Positions 8,299-17,602 of a DNA stretch of 64,000 bases are shown here, piece by piece. The DNA is taken from positions 372,001 to 436,000 of the forward strand of contig NZ_PIQJ01000001.1 of the NCBI RefSeq assembly GCF_004214835.1, read 5' to 3'. Numbering within the stretch: the stretch's first letter is position 1; every line of letters begins with the position of its first letter. Position numbers and translations under genes: made by a program. The stretch is from Pseudidiomarina tainanensis. Lineage in GTDB: Bacteria > Pseudomonadota > Gammaproteobacteria > Enterobacterales > Alteromonadaceae. The notes under the pieces are model-generated. The model saw only the letters and a list, made by a program, of their open reading frames with translations. It had not been told where the DNA came from and made no database searches.

Positions 8299-9252
8299 TT
8301 GATTCGTTTGTGGCGCGCTAAACACAACAATCGACTGGTGCTAACGTATGCGTTAGCGTCAGGTTTTGTGTCTCTAGCGATCGCAGAATATGCCGATGAT
8401 GACACTAGTCATGCGCCTGCCTTGATTGTTTCTGACCACCTTGAAATTGCCGACGGTAATTGGGCTTTAGCAATTAAAACGCTTACTGCCAAGTATGCGC
8501 GCTATACCAAAACCAACCCAGCTGTGGTGCTTGTTTTAGGGCCATCTCTCTATCAAAGCGTGCAACTCGAACGTCCAAACCTTCCTGCTGAAGAAATATC
8601 ACAGGCATTACGTTTCAACTTGCGTGATTTAGTCACGTTACCGCCCGCAGATATTATTGCGGATTATTACGATGCACCGGTGCAACTTGCTGGGCAAGAT
8701 AAGATCAACGCCATTGTCGCGGACAAAAGGATTCTTGAACCGGTGCTCACTGAGCTACACAGTATCAGCGAGAATATCGTCGGCATTGTTTCCGAAGAGC
8801 AAGCGATTGCGCAACTCTTTAGCGAACAGCAAGACCCCATCGTGATTGCCTATCAGCACGATCTTGAGCCAGCTTTGTTGCAGGTCTATCAACAAGGGAA
8901 ATTACAGGTTAACCGAGTTGTACGTAGCCTTGAGCAATTATCGCAGTTAAGTGCAGATGAAATTCAGTTGGGCGGCGCTGCGCCATTGAGCGTCGAAGTG
9001 CAACGATCTGCAGATTATTTTGAACGGCAGTTACGCCAACGTCCGATTCGCGAGGTTGTGGTAGCGGTCGGTACCAAGCACCGTCAAGGTATCACGCAAC
9101 AGCTAGACGAAGATTTAGGTTTAACCTCGCGCTGGGCCGAATACCCAATGTGGGCACAAGAGTTGGCCGCCGGTGATTTCTCTGATTTTCCAGTACTTGG
9201 CGGAGTATTGCTGGCGCAAGTTTTACGCGCCAGTAAGGCGGAGGTCGCATGA
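8299..9252 (+). CDS. mshI: MSHA biogenesis protein MshI (PilM-like)
   Basis: First gene of the MSHA pilus operon, 317 residues. It uses TTG as start (AAGGAAA six bases upstream; no in-frame ATG fits). MshI resembles PilM/GspL cytoplasmic actin-fold proteins that recruit the PilN/PilO-like pair. In support, the protein has no membrane segment, and it contains ELERPNLPAEEISQALRF-type sequence around residues 92-112 (LERPNLPAEEISQALRF is directly visible), as in PilM-like proteins. It is coupled by ATGA overlap to the next gene. No mshH precedes it, unlike the Vibrio locus. Confidence 0.85.
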   Translation: MIRLWRAKHNNRLVLTYALASGFVSLAIAEYADDDTSHAPALIVSDHLEIADGNWALAIKTLTAKYARYTKTNPAVVLVLGPSLYQSVQLERPNLPAEEISQALRFNLRDLVTLPPADIIADYYDAPVQLAGQDKINAIVADKRILEPVLTELHSISENIVGIVSEEQAIAQLFSEQQDPIVIAYQHDLEPALLQVYQQGKLQVNRVVRSLEQLSQLSADEIQLGGAAPLSVEVQRSADYFERQLRQRPIREVVVAVGTKHRQGITQQLDEDLGLTSRWAEYPMWAQELAAGDFSDFPVLGGVLLAQVLRASKAEVA

Positions 9253-9881
9253 AAAAAATAGCGAACCTCTATGTGCCTGAACTACAACCGAAGCGTGAAA
9301 CCTTAACTTTCAAGCGTGTCGCAATCACTATAGCAGCTGTGTTGGTGGTTGGGGTTCTTGCTAGCATCACATTAAATTTCTGGGCCAATCAACAAACGAT
9401 TGCAACGCAACGCATGGCCCATAGCCTGAGTCAGGCGCAACAGCAATTAGTTGCCAAGCAAAACGAGCTGCGTGCCGCGATGAACGATCCGCAAGTTGCG
9501 CAACAAATTGAAACGGTAGAGCTCGAATTCGCGCAACGTCAACGTTTGTTGCAACAAATGCGCGGCGTCACGCAAACCGCAAATGCGAGCTTTGCTGACG
9601 TGCTTGCCGATTTGGCGCGCGCCGATACCGATGCCATTTGGCTAAATCGCATACTGATTACCAATGGCCAACTGACGCTGCAAGGTAAAACCGCCGATGC
9701 GAGTGCTCTGCCATTGTGGCTAGCCAGCTTCTCTGATTATGAGACGTTGAGTGGTCGTCAGTTTGGTGTATTCGAACTACGCGACGTGGACACGCGTGGC
9801 GTTCTCGATTTTACCGTGGGGAGTTTGCAGCATAGCAGTTTGCTGGTGCAACCACGCATGAATTCGAGGTCGGCACGATGA
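9249..9881 (+). CDS. MSHA biogenesis PilN-like protein (MshI2)
   Basis: 210 residues with one N-terminal membrane segment (~24-46, VAITIAAVLVVGVLASITL) followed by a long Gln-rich coiled coil (~55-105) and a small C-terminal domain. This is the PilN/GspL-C layout. By position between mshI and mshJ it is the inner-membrane partner of MshI and MshJ in the pilus alignment complex. Start and stop overlap both neighbours by four bases, so the three should be made in fixed ratio. Family assignment is by architecture and position. Confidence 0.8.
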   Translation: MKKIANLYVPELQPKRETLTFKRVAITIAAVLVVGVLASITLNFWANQQTIATQRMAHSLSQAQQQLVAKQNELRAAMNDPQVAQQIETVELEFAQRQRLLQQMRGVTQTANASFADVLADLARADTDAIWLNRILITNGQLTLQGKTADASALPLWLASFSDYETLSGRQFGVFELRDVDTRGVLDFTVGSLQHSSLLVQPRMNSRSAR

Positions 9882-10522
9882 AAGAGCAATGGCTACAGTG
9901 GCAACAAAAGTTTGAAAGTGTCGATGCCAAGCGGCGGCGCATATGGTTGATTGCCGCCGTATTTCTGATTTTGTATCTCAGTTATTGGTTTGGTGTGCGT
10001 CCAGCGCTGGAAATTATTACCAGCGAGAGAAACAAGCAACAAGCGCAGCAGGCGCAGATTGATCAAGTTTCACGCGAAGTCACCCAGGTACAACAACGAT
10101 TAGCAGGCGATCCTCAGGCTGCCCAACGGCGTCGATTAGAGCAACTTCAGGCTAGCTTGCTTGAGGTGAATCAGCAACTGAACCAAGAAGCAAATTATGT
10201 CAGCGCTGCCGACAACCGTGCGCTATTAAGAGAACTGTTGAATCAAGCAAGTCGTGTGCAGGTACAGTCGGCACAAGCGTTGCCAGCAGAGTTAATTTAT
10301 CAGGATGAAGTAGATTCTGAAACGGGAATTTTTCGTCATCGGTTACAACTGGTTATTCGCGGTAATTATTACTCGTTGAGTAACTATCTGCAGCAATTGG
10401 AGCAGTTAGATTGGTCGTTTTATTGGCAACGCTTGGATTACAAAGTTTTGGAAGCGCCTGAGGCGGAGCTGACTTTAGAAATTTATACCATCAGTTTGGA
10501 GCGTGATTATGTGGCGAGTTAA
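9878..10522 (+). CDS. mshJ: MSHA biogenesis protein MshJ (PilO-like)
   Basis: 214 residues: an N-terminal membrane segment (~23-42, IWLIAAVFLILYLSYWFGV), a Gln-rich coiled coil (~50-105) and a ferredoxin-like C-terminal region (~125-205). This is the PilO/GspM type and should dimerise with the preceding PilN-like protein in the periplasm. The ATG overlaps the previous stop, and its 3' end overlaps mshK by 14 bases. Confidence 0.85.
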   Translation: MKEQWLQWQQKFESVDAKRRRIWLIAAVFLILYLSYWFGVRPALEIITSERNKQQAQQAQIDQVSREVTQVQQRLAGDPQAAQRRRLEQLQASLLEVNQQLNQEANYVSAADNRALLRELLNQASRVQVQSAQALPAELIYQDEVDSETGIFRHRLQLVIRGNYYSLSNYLQQLEQLDWSFYWQRLDYKVLEAPEAELTLEIYTISLERDYVAS

Positions 10523-10862
10523 AGCGCTACTAATCTTGCCGTTGGTAGGCATGTCGACACTCGTGGCGCAAGAATTGCGCGACCCAACCGCACCGCCAAG
10601 AGTGTTGGAGCGTGCCGGTAGCACGGCGACGGCTGTTACTGTACCAAAATTACAGTCTATTCAATGGGTTGGCGAACAACGTAAAGCACTGATTGAAGGC
10701 TCATGGAAGCAAGTTGGTGACAGTGTAGGCCCATACCGAGTGAATGCGATACATATGAGTGAAGTAGTTTTGCGAGATACGCGTAACAGTAAAGATTTAA
10801 CCATACGGCTGTTTGGCTTTTCAGCAACACCAGTTAATCCGACAGCAGGGAGCAGTTTATGA
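10509..10862 (+). CDS. mshK: MSHA biogenesis protein MshK (PilP-like)
   Basis: 117 residues with a cleavable-type signal (ALLILPLVGMSTLVAQE), then LRDPTAPP and a small beta domain. Proteins of this size and place link the inner-membrane PilN/O pair to the secretin. I chose ATG 10509 (GGAG seven bases upstream) rather than GTG 10503, which would sit on the Shine-Dalgarno itself. It overlaps mshJ by 14 bases and mshL by four. Confidence 0.8.
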   Translation: MWRVKALLILPLVGMSTLVAQELRDPTAPPRVLERAGSTATAVTVPKLQSIQWVGEQRKALIEGSWKQVGDSVGPYRVNAIHMSEVVLRDTRNSKDLTIRLFGFSATPVNPTAGSSL

Positions 10863-12505
10863 TTCGAGCAGGCCTTATTAGTGTCGCTGTTTTAGTGTTG
10901 GCCGCTTGTGCCCATCAACCTGAGCGGCAGCCTGTTGATGCACAGCAAGCGTTGCAACAGCGCGCGTCTGATCGTGCTGGCGCAGAGCGTCCGCCATTGC
11001 CTGAGTCAGTGCGAGCAAGTCTGCGTGGTCAGAACAACCAAGTGCGTGAAGCCGGTGAGCAATTGCTGGCTGAACCGCGTTTTTCAATTGCTGCGAACGA
11101 CGTTCCAGCGGCACAGTTTTTTGCTGGGTTAACCACTGATTCACCTTACAATATTGTCGTTCATCCTGAGGTAAGCGGCACTATTACAGTGAACCTAAAA
11201 GATGTCACGTTAACCGAAACGCTTGATGTGATTAGTGATATCTATGGCTATCAAGTGCGCAAAGAGCGCAATATGATTCGTGTTTTCCCTGCCGGTTTGC
11301 GTAGCGAAACCATTGCTCTGGATTATTTAGCTCTACGCCGTATGGGGTTGTCACAAACGAGTGTCAGCTCTGGTGGTGTAAAAGAAAACGACCGTAATAG
11401 CGGCAGTAACAATCAATATGGCGGCAATACCAATAACAATCTATTAGGTAACCAAGGTGGTGCGAATAACAATCCGTTGTCGCAAAACTTAAATGGTATG
11501 CAAACCAATGGCTCATCCATCAGTAGCTCTTCAGAGACGGATTGGTGGAGCGAGCTGCAAGCCATTATTGAAGGAATTATTGGCTCTGGCGATGGTCGCC
11601 GCGTGGTGGTTGCTCCGCAAGCCGGTTTGGTCACAGTCACTGCGTTACCACGTGAGTTACGTGCAGCGCGCGAGTTTCTTGAATCTGCGCAACGTCGCCT
11701 GCAACGGCAAGTGATTCTGGAGGCGCGTATTGTTGAAGTCGCTCTTAACGATGACTATCAGCAAGGCATCAATTGGAATGATATTTTTAAAGCCGGAAAC
11801 TCTACTGGTTCTATCAGCATGAGCGGGTCAGGCGTTGTCGGTAGCGGCCTTGGCGGCGTATTTGGCATGACATTAAATGTTGGTGAGTTTACCGGTGCCC
11901 TGAATTTGCTCCAAACACAAGGAAACGTGCAAGTTTTGTCGAATCCGCGCGTGAGTGCTGCCAATAACCAAAAAGCAGTGATCAAAATTGGTGAGGACGA
12001 ATACTTTGTCACTAACGTCTCAACCACAACCGTTACCGGTACGGCAACAACATCAACGCCAAATATTGAATTAACACCGTTCTTCTCTGGTATCTCGCTG
12101 GATATCACACCACAAATTAGTGAAGACGGCGAAGTGATTTTGCATGTCCACCCGTCGGTGGTCGAAACCACAGAGCAAGAAAAAGTGGTGAAACTCAATA
12201 ACGACACCTTTGTGCTCCCGCTCGCACAAAGCAACATTCGCGAGAGCGATACAATTGTCAAAGCGCGCAACGGTGAGATTGTGGTACTCGGTGGTTTGAT
12301 GCAAACCTCGTACACCGATACCGAAGCGAAAGCACCATTACTCGGCGATATTCCGGTAGTTGGAAACCTGTTTAAAAACAAACGTCGTGTTGAGCAGAAG
12401 AAAGAGTTAGTTATCTTAATTCGTCCGACCGTTGTTGGTGTTGACACCTGGCAGGACGAGCTGGACCGTTCCAGTGAAATTTTAAAACAATGGTACGGAA
12501 ACTGA
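10859..12505 (+). CDS. mshL: MSHA secretin MshL (outer-membrane lipoprotein)
   Basis: 548 residues forming the outer-membrane ring for the MSHA pilus. The signal ends in the lipobox LAAC (Cys17), so it is lipid-anchored before assembly. An STN/secretin N domain lies at ~80-145 and the secretin core at ~280-545, with LSNPRVSAANNQKAVIKIG, VVLGGLMQ and PLLGDIPVVGNLFK motifs. An Asn/Gln/Ser/Gly-rich stretch at ~173-227 separates the periplasmic domains from the core; such loops are common in MshL proteins. It is coupled to mshK by overlap, and mshM follows seven bases after its stop. Confidence 0.95.
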   Translation: MIRAGLISVAVLVLAACAHQPERQPVDAQQALQQRASDRAGAERPPLPESVRASLRGQNNQVREAGEQLLAEPRFSIAANDVPAAQFFAGLTTDSPYNIVVHPEVSGTITVNLKDVTLTETLDVISDIYGYQVRKERNMIRVFPAGLRSETIALDYLALRRMGLSQTSVSSGGVKENDRNSGSNNQYGGNTNNNLLGNQGGANNNPLSQNLNGMQTNGSSISSSSETDWWSELQAIIEGIIGSGDGRRVVVAPQAGLVTVTALPRELRAAREFLESAQRRLQRQVILEARIVEVALNDDYQQGINWNDIFKAGNSTGSISMSGSGVVGSGLGGVFGMTLNVGEFTGALNLLQTQGNVQVLSNPRVSAANNQKAVIKIGEDEYFVTNVSTTTVTGTATTSTPNIELTPFFSGISLDITPQISEDGEVILHVHPSVVETTEQEKVVKLNNDTFVLPLAQSNIRESDTIVKARNGEIVVLGGLMQTSYTDTEAKAPLLGDIPVVGNLFKNKRRVEQKKELVILIRPTVVGVDTWQDELDRSSEILKQWYGN

Positions 12506-12512
12506 GACTGAC

Positions 12513-13427
12513 ATGTATCAAAAGCATTACGGCTTAACAGAATTACCGTTTACGCTAACGCCGAATACCAGCTTCTACTGTGATCTGGAAGGCCATCGCG
12601 CAGCGTTAGAGGTATTGTTAACCGCACTGCGAACCGGTGAAGGCTTTATCAAAGTTGTGGGTGAAGTGGGTACCGGGAAAACGTTGCTGTGTCGCAAGCT
12701 TTTGAATGAATTACCAGAAAATTATGTTACTGCATACATTCCAAATCCGTTTTTGAATCCAGACGAACTACGTGCGCAAATTGCGCGCGAGTTACAAGTC
12801 GATATTTCTCAGGCGAGCAGTCAGCAACTGGTCACTCAGGCTATTCAGCAACGTTTAATGGAAATTAATGCAGCCGGCAAAACGGTGGTGATTGTGCTGG
12901 ATGAAGCGCAAGCATTGCCAAGTGATTCGCTTGAAGCTTTGCGCTTAATTTCGAACTTAGAAACGGAAACGCGTAAGTTACTTCACATTGTGTTGTTTGG
13001 CCAACCTGAATTAAATGAACGTTTAGCTGCGCGCGAGCACCGCCAATTACGTCAGCGCATTTCATTTAGCTACCACTTGCAGGCGATGACAGTACACGAG
13101 CTCGCTCGTTACATTTCTCATCGTTTACATATCGCCGGCTATAAGGGTGCACCAATCTTCAACGGTCGTGTTGTGAGTATGCTACACCAAGCCAGCCGCG
13201 GAATTCCGCGCTTGGCTAATGTGCTGTGTCACAAAGTGCTCCTGTTGTGCTACGGCGAGGGCGTATATCCGGTTACGCCTAAGCATGTTCGTACCGCTGT
13301 GGACGATACCGAGGATGCAACTTTACCTAAAGCAACTTGGCCATGGTGGTTATTAGGGGCTGCCGTAATTGCTGGAGTGGCCGCTGTGGGGTATTACCAA
13401 CAATGGTTTGTTGGGGGTGACATGTGA
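12513..13427 (+). CDS. mshM: MSHA biogenesis ATPase MshM (ExeA/GspA-like)
   Basis: 304-residue AAA+ ATPase. Opening MYQKHYGLTELPFTLTPN is typical of the ExeA family. Walker A GEVGTGKT is at 50-57 and Walker B VIVLDEAQAL around 127-136. A single membrane segment near the C-terminus (~272-292) is followed by only a short tail, so the peptidoglycan-binding domain seen in full ExeA is absent. Family members help insert or assemble the secretin. The stop overlaps the GTG start of mshN. Confidence 0.9.
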   Translation: MYQKHYGLTELPFTLTPNTSFYCDLEGHRAALEVLLTALRTGEGFIKVVGEVGTGKTLLCRKLLNELPENYVTAYIPNPFLNPDELRAQIARELQVDISQASSQQLVTQAIQQRLMEINAAGKTVVIVLDEAQALPSDSLEALRLISNLETETRKLLHIVLFGQPELNERLAAREHRQLRQRISFSYHLQAMTVHELARYISHRLHIAGYKGAPIFNGRVVSMLHQASRGIPRLANVLCHKVLLLCYGEGVYPVTPKHVRTAVDDTEDATLPKATWPWWLLGAAVIAGVAAVGYYQQWFVGGDM

Positions 13428-14539
13428 GTGTGATTAATCGCATGTTACGCGACCTAGATAAGCGACAGCAGCATCAGAATCAGCAAACTTATACGCCAGC
13501 GGCAGTAGCTCCTCAGCCGATTCATTGGGCCTGGATTGTGGGTATTCTGCTGTTAAGCCTCGCGGTGATTATCGGCGCTTTGAATCTGTGGTGGATGTAC
13601 GGTACCAGTTCTTCAGAGCCGGTCACCACACCGGAACAAACGCTTGCGACTTCGGAGGGTGTGTCACTACCACCGGCGCAACAAGTTATCGAACCGGTTG
13701 TTTCAAAACCAAAGTCAACGGCGATTGTCGATGTGAAACGTTTACCAGACTCGCAACAAGAGCCACAATCAGAATCACAAGCAGAGCGACAGTCAGTCTC
13801 ACAACCAGAGTTGGCGGCGATTAATGAAGAGCAACCGCAGTCGTCTGCTGAACCTGCAGTAACCGCGGCTGAAGAGCCACCAGCACCAGTGACGCCAGCC
13901 GTTCGGAAGAAGCCAGCGCAAGAACAGTCCGTATCATCGTTTAGCGTCGAACGTGTGCAATTATCACCGCAGCAACTGGCTGATACCAACTTAGCCAAAG
14001 CACGCGAAGCCTTGCAAAAAGGTGAACAAATACGCGGCCAAGAATTGTTGGAAAAAGCGTTAATTGTTAAGCCTGATCACGTACAAGTTCGCTCTGAATT
14101 AGCGGCATATTGGTATGGCAAAGGCCTAACAAGCCGCGCAACAACGCTGTTACACCAAGGGCTTGAGCTGAAACCGCAAGAGGCCGAGTGGCAATTGTTG
14201 CTAGCGCGCATTTACGAGCGCATTGGCCGTATTGAACAAGCCTACAAAGTATTAGCTGTCATTTCACCGCAAGCACCGGAGCACCGAGAATTGTTGCAGT
14301 TGCGGGCGGCCGCAGCCACTCAGCTTGGTTATTTTAATGAAGCCGCAGCTGATTACACCGCACTAGCTGCAGAGTTTAATGAAGGGCGTTGGTGGTTAGC
14401 TGCAGCCGTCGCTTACGACGATGGCGGTAATCTTGATGCCGCTGTACGAAGTTACCGACAAGCCTTACAGCAAAATGATTTAGGCCAAGACGCGCGCTTG
14501 TACATTGAGCAGCGACTTGCTGTGTTGGAGGGGTTCTAA
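13424..14539 (+). CDS. mshN: MSHA biogenesis TPR protein MshN
   Basis: 371 residues: short cytoplasmic N-terminus with SVINRMLRDLDKR (a hallmark opening of MshN/GspB-like proteins), one membrane segment (~36-60), a low-complexity linker rich in Pro, Gln, Ser and Glu (~65-170), then tetratricopeptide-like repeats (~190-365). Start is GTG at 13424, overlapping the mshM stop. Likely a periplasmic scaffold partnering MshM, by analogy with GspA/GspB. Confidence 0.87.
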   Translation: MSVINRMLRDLDKRQQHQNQQTYTPAAVAPQPIHWAWIVGILLLSLAVIIGALNLWWMYGTSSSEPVTTPEQTLATSEGVSLPPAQQVIEPVVSKPKSTAIVDVKRLPDSQQEPQSESQAERQSVSQPELAAINEEQPQSSAEPAVTAAEEPPAPVTPAVRKKPAQEQSVSSFSVERVQLSPQQLADTNLAKAREALQKGEQIRGQELLEKALIVKPDHVQVRSELAAYWYGKGLTSRATTLLHQGLELKPQEAEWQLLLARIYERIGRIEQAYKVLAVISPQAPEHRELLQLRAAAATQLGYFNEAAADYTALAAEFNEGRWWLAAAVAYDDGGNLDAAVRSYRQALQQNDLGQDARLYIEQRLAVLEGF

Positions 14540-14540
14540 G

Positions 14541-16304
14541 ATGCGCCCACGTTTAAAAATGCGCCTTGGTGACTTACTCGTTCAAGACGGCATGATCACC
14601 GAGAATCAGCTACAACAAGCCCTTGCCGACCAAAAGCAAAATGGTCGTAAGCTCGGTGTTACCCTCATTGATCTTGGCTTTATCGATGAACATGATTTAT
14701 TAGAGTTTTTGGCGCGTCAGCTCAATATTCCTTTGATTGAGCTGGGTGACCGAAAAATTTCACAGCAGGTCGTTAATCTTATTCCTGAAGTGCAAGCGCG
14801 TCGCCATCGTGCCTTAGTGATTGAGGCAGATGACAAGTCGGCTCTGGTCGGCATGAGCGATCCGGCTGATTTGGCGGCGGTTGATGCGATATCACAGTAT
14901 TTACAACCGCGCGAAATGAAGTTAGCGGTCGTGCCTGACGCCGAGCTGCTTGAAGCCTTTGATAATTTATATCGCCGCACCAAAGATATCGCTCAGTTCG
15001 CGAAAGAATTACAAACCGAAACGCAAGATGGTGCGGAATTCGATCTCGGCGCTTTGTCACTTGATGATGACGATGACGAAGCGACGGTAGCCAAACTTCT
15101 GCAATCGATTTTTGCCGATGCTGTTCAGGTACGTGCTTCAGATATTCATATTGAACCAGACGATCGAGCCTTGCGCATTCGTATGCGGGTTGATGGCGTC
15201 TTGCAAGAAAACGTGCTTACCGAAACCAATATCGCCAACGCATTGTTGCTCCGATTAAAGCTGATGGCGGGGTTAGATATCTCGGAGAAACGCTTACCGC
15301 AAGATGGCCGGTTTAACATCAAAGTGCGAGACCACTCAATTGACGTGCGGGTATCCACCATGCCCGTTCAGTATGGCGAATCGTGCGTGATGCGTTTACT
15401 TGATCAATCAGCCGGTTTGTTGCAGTTAGAGCAAACAGGTATGCCAGAACATATTCTTAAACGCGTGCGACGCTTGATCCATCGCCCATACGGCATGTTG
15501 ATTGTTACTGGTCCAACGGGATCTGGTAAAACCACGACCTTGTATGGCGCGCTGAGTGAACTCAACCAAGCTGAGAAAAAGATTATTACGGTGGAAGACC
15601 CAGTGGAATATCGTCTGCCGCGTATTTCTCAGGTGCAAGTGAACAGTAAAATTGGTCTGAGCTTCTCGAATGTATTGCGTACCACGCTACGTCAAGACCC
15701 TGACATTATCATGGTGGGTGAGATGCGCGACCATGAAACGGTCGAAATCGGTTTGCGTGGCTCAATTACCGGTCACTTAGTATTAACGACATTGCACACC
15801 AACGACTCTATTACGAGTGCGTTGCGCCTCATCGACATGGGGGCTGCGCCGTATTTGGTTGGCGCCGCTTTACGTGGCGTTTTAGCGCAACGGTTGATTC
15901 GCCGAGTGTGCGACAACTGCAAAACAACAGATACACCAGAAGCCGCAGAATTAGCGCTTTTGCGGCGCATGGATGCCAGTATCCCGGCAGATGGTAGCGG
16001 ATTTGTGCGGGGCAAAGGGTGTCGTAGTTGTAACCATACCGGCTACAAAGGCCGAATCGGTGTATTTGAATTACTCGAAATGAACGAAACCATGATCGAC
16101 GCTTTGCGCGATAGCAATATGCGTGAGTTCGCTCAGGCTGCGCGTCAATCAGAAGGTTTTAAACCGTTAGCAAGTGTGGCACTCGAGTACGCGCGTCAAG
16201 GTATCACCTCACTTGATGAGGTATTGTTCTTAGCGGAAACAGTAGAAGAGAAAGAGTTGCGGATAACCGCTCCAGCTACAGAGAAGGGCGATGGCGAACT
16301 ATAA
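14541..16304 (+). CDS. mshE: MSHA extension ATPase MshE with N-terminal MshEN c-di-GMP-binding domain
   Basis: 587-residue PilB/GspE-type hexameric ATPase that powers pilus extension. ATG 14541 follows GGAGGGG and the mshN stop; earlier in-frame starts lie inside mshN. The N-terminus has two matched 24-residue motifs (8-31, beginning RLGDLLV and ending ADQ; 37-60, beginning KLGVTLI and ending ARQ) separated by five residues, the known c-di-GMP-binding arrangement of MshEN domains. Walker A GPTGSGKT is at 324-331, followed by ITVEDPVEYR and DPDIIMVGEMRD. A zinc tetracysteine is formed by C457/C460 and C494/C497. No separate retraction ATPase is in this window. Confidence 0.97.
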   Translation: MRPRLKMRLGDLLVQDGMITENQLQQALADQKQNGRKLGVTLIDLGFIDEHDLLEFLARQLNIPLIELGDRKISQQVVNLIPEVQARRHRALVIEADDKSALVGMSDPADLAAVDAISQYLQPREMKLAVVPDAELLEAFDNLYRRTKDIAQFAKELQTETQDGAEFDLGALSLDDDDDEATVAKLLQSIFADAVQVRASDIHIEPDDRALRIRMRVDGVLQENVLTETNIANALLLRLKLMAGLDISEKRLPQDGRFNIKVRDHSIDVRVSTMPVQYGESCVMRLLDQSAGLLQLEQTGMPEHILKRVRRLIHRPYGMLIVTGPTGSGKTTTLYGALSELNQAEKKIITVEDPVEYRLPRISQVQVNSKIGLSFSNVLRTTLRQDPDIIMVGEMRDHETVEIGLRGSITGHLVLTTLHTNDSITSALRLIDMGAAPYLVGAALRGVLAQRLIRRVCDNCKTTDTPEAAELALLRRMDASIPADGSGFVRGKGCRSCNHTGYKGRIGVFELLEMNETMIDALRDSNMREFAQAARQSEGFKPLASVALEYARQGITSLDEVLFLAETVEEKELRITAPATEKGDGEL

Positions 16305-17514
16305 GTATCGTGGTCGCGATAACGGCGGCCAACCAGTGCAAGGGGTTATTGAAGCAGCCAGCGAAAGTTCGGCGGCAGATAGCCTATTGCGTCGGGGGAT
16401 CACCCCGCTGGCGATACACGTAGAAGCAAATGAGACAAAAACCGCGTCGACATCCGGTAGCCTCTTTCAGCCGCGCATTAGCCATGTGGATTTGATTATT
16501 TTCACTCGGCAAATGTACTCACTGACCAAAGCTGGTATCCCCTTGTTACGGGCAATGGAAGGATTAGCAGAGAATACCAGCAATAAACGCTTTGGCGTCA
16601 TTTTGAAAGATCTGGTGGATCAGTTGGAGCGGGGGCGATCATTGTCCTCAGCATTGGCTGCACATCCGCGCGTATTCCCACGCTTATTAGTGGCTATTGT
16701 CCATGTTGGTGAGAACACTGGTGAGTTAGAAGGAGCTTTTTTACAGCTTTCCGATTATTTAGAGAAAGAGCAAGAAACTCGCAAGGCGATTAAATCAGCA
16801 TTACGCTATCCAACATTTATTATGTTGGCGCTGGTCGCCGCTGTGGTGATTATTAATATTTGGGTGATACCGCCATTTGCACAGATGTTTGCTAACTTTA
16901 ATGTCGAGTTGCCATTGCCAACACGAATCATTTTGGCGACATCAAATTTCTTTGTGAACTGGTGGCCACTGATGCTTGGTGCTGTGGTGATTGCGATTGC
17001 TGGCGCAATTAATTACGTGAAAACAGTGCCTGGCAAATTAGCCTGGGACAGGTTTAAAACGCGTATGCCGGTAGTTGGCGACATCATTATGCGCTCGTTA
17101 CTCGCCCGATTTGCTCGAACGTTTGCGGTGATGTTGCAAGCTGGCGTCCCGCTCACGCAAGGCTTAGGACTGGTTGCTGAAGCAGTTGATAACTCTTGGA
17201 TGAGTGGCCGAATAAACGACATGCGTCGTAATATTGAGCGTGGTGAGAGCCTCACGCGCACAACACGCAGTAGTGAACTATTTACGCCGTTAGTATTACA
17301 AATGATAGCGGTGGGCGAAGAAACTGGACGCGTTGATGAAATGTTGTTTGAAGTGGCGGGTTATTATGAACGCGAAGTTGATTATGACCTCAAGAGTTTA
17401 ACAGCCCGTATTGAGCCTATTTTGTTGGTTTTCGTGGCAGTCATTATTACCATCATGGCATTAGGAGTATTCCTGCCAATGTGGGAAATGATGGATGCAT
17501 ACCGAGGGCGCTAA
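16291..17514 (+). CDS. mshG: MSHA platform protein MshG (PilC-like)
   Basis: 407-residue inner-membrane core of the pilus machine, with two T2SSF domains (centred near residues 75-195 and 275-400), each opening with F-A/T-R-Q/T-F/M-style sequence (FTRQMYSLTKAGIPLLRAME and FARTFAVMLQAGVPLTQGL). Membrane segments are near 170-195, 215-245 and 375-400. The start overlaps mshE by 14 bases. In Vibrio mshF follows; here only 88 bp separate mshG from the first pilin gene, so mshF is missing at this place. Confidence 0.93.
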   Translation: MANYKYRGRDNGGQPVQGVIEAASESSAADSLLRRGITPLAIHVEANETKTASTSGSLFQPRISHVDLIIFTRQMYSLTKAGIPLLRAMEGLAENTSNKRFGVILKDLVDQLERGRSLSSALAAHPRVFPRLLVAIVHVGENTGELEGAFLQLSDYLEKEQETRKAIKSALRYPTFIMLALVAAVVIINIWVIPPFAQMFANFNVELPLPTRIILATSNFFVNWWPLMLGAVVIAIAGAINYVKTVPGKLAWDRFKTRMPVVGDIIMRSLLARFARTFAVMLQAGVPLTQGLGLVAEAVDNSWMSGRINDMRRNIERGESLTRTTRSSELFTPLVLQMIAVGEETGRVDEMLFEVAGYYEREVDYDLKSLTARIEPILLVFVAVIITIMALGVFLPMWEMMDAYRGR

Positions 17515-17553
17515 TATAACAATAATACAACAAGTGTAGATAACCATTAATAT

Positions 17554-17582
17554 TTGCATGGTTTTGTTATAAAAATCATAAT
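17554..17582 (+). promoter_or_regulatory. Candidate sigma-70 promoter for the pilin genes mshB-mshA
   Basis: TTGCAT (17554-17559), 17-bp spacer, CATAAT (17577-17582), in the 88-bp gap between mshG and mshB. Both hexamers match at four or five of six positions. A separate promoter for pilin subunits makes sense because they are needed in large excess over the machinery. Not tested by any search. Confidence 0.5.
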
Positions 17583-17602
17583 AAAGCTACGGGGAATAAG
17601 GG

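Noticed and set aside
11758-12447. Long open frame (229 codons) on the minus strand opposite mshL
   Set aside because: Lies entirely within the strongly supported secretin gene, is Ser/Thr/Pro-rich without domains, and has no ribosome-binding site; a shadow of mshL codon use.
13522-13998. Cys-rich 158-codon frame on minus opposite mshN
   Set aside because: Arises from the antisense of the Gln/Ser/Pro-rich linker of mshN; no start signal and no domain.
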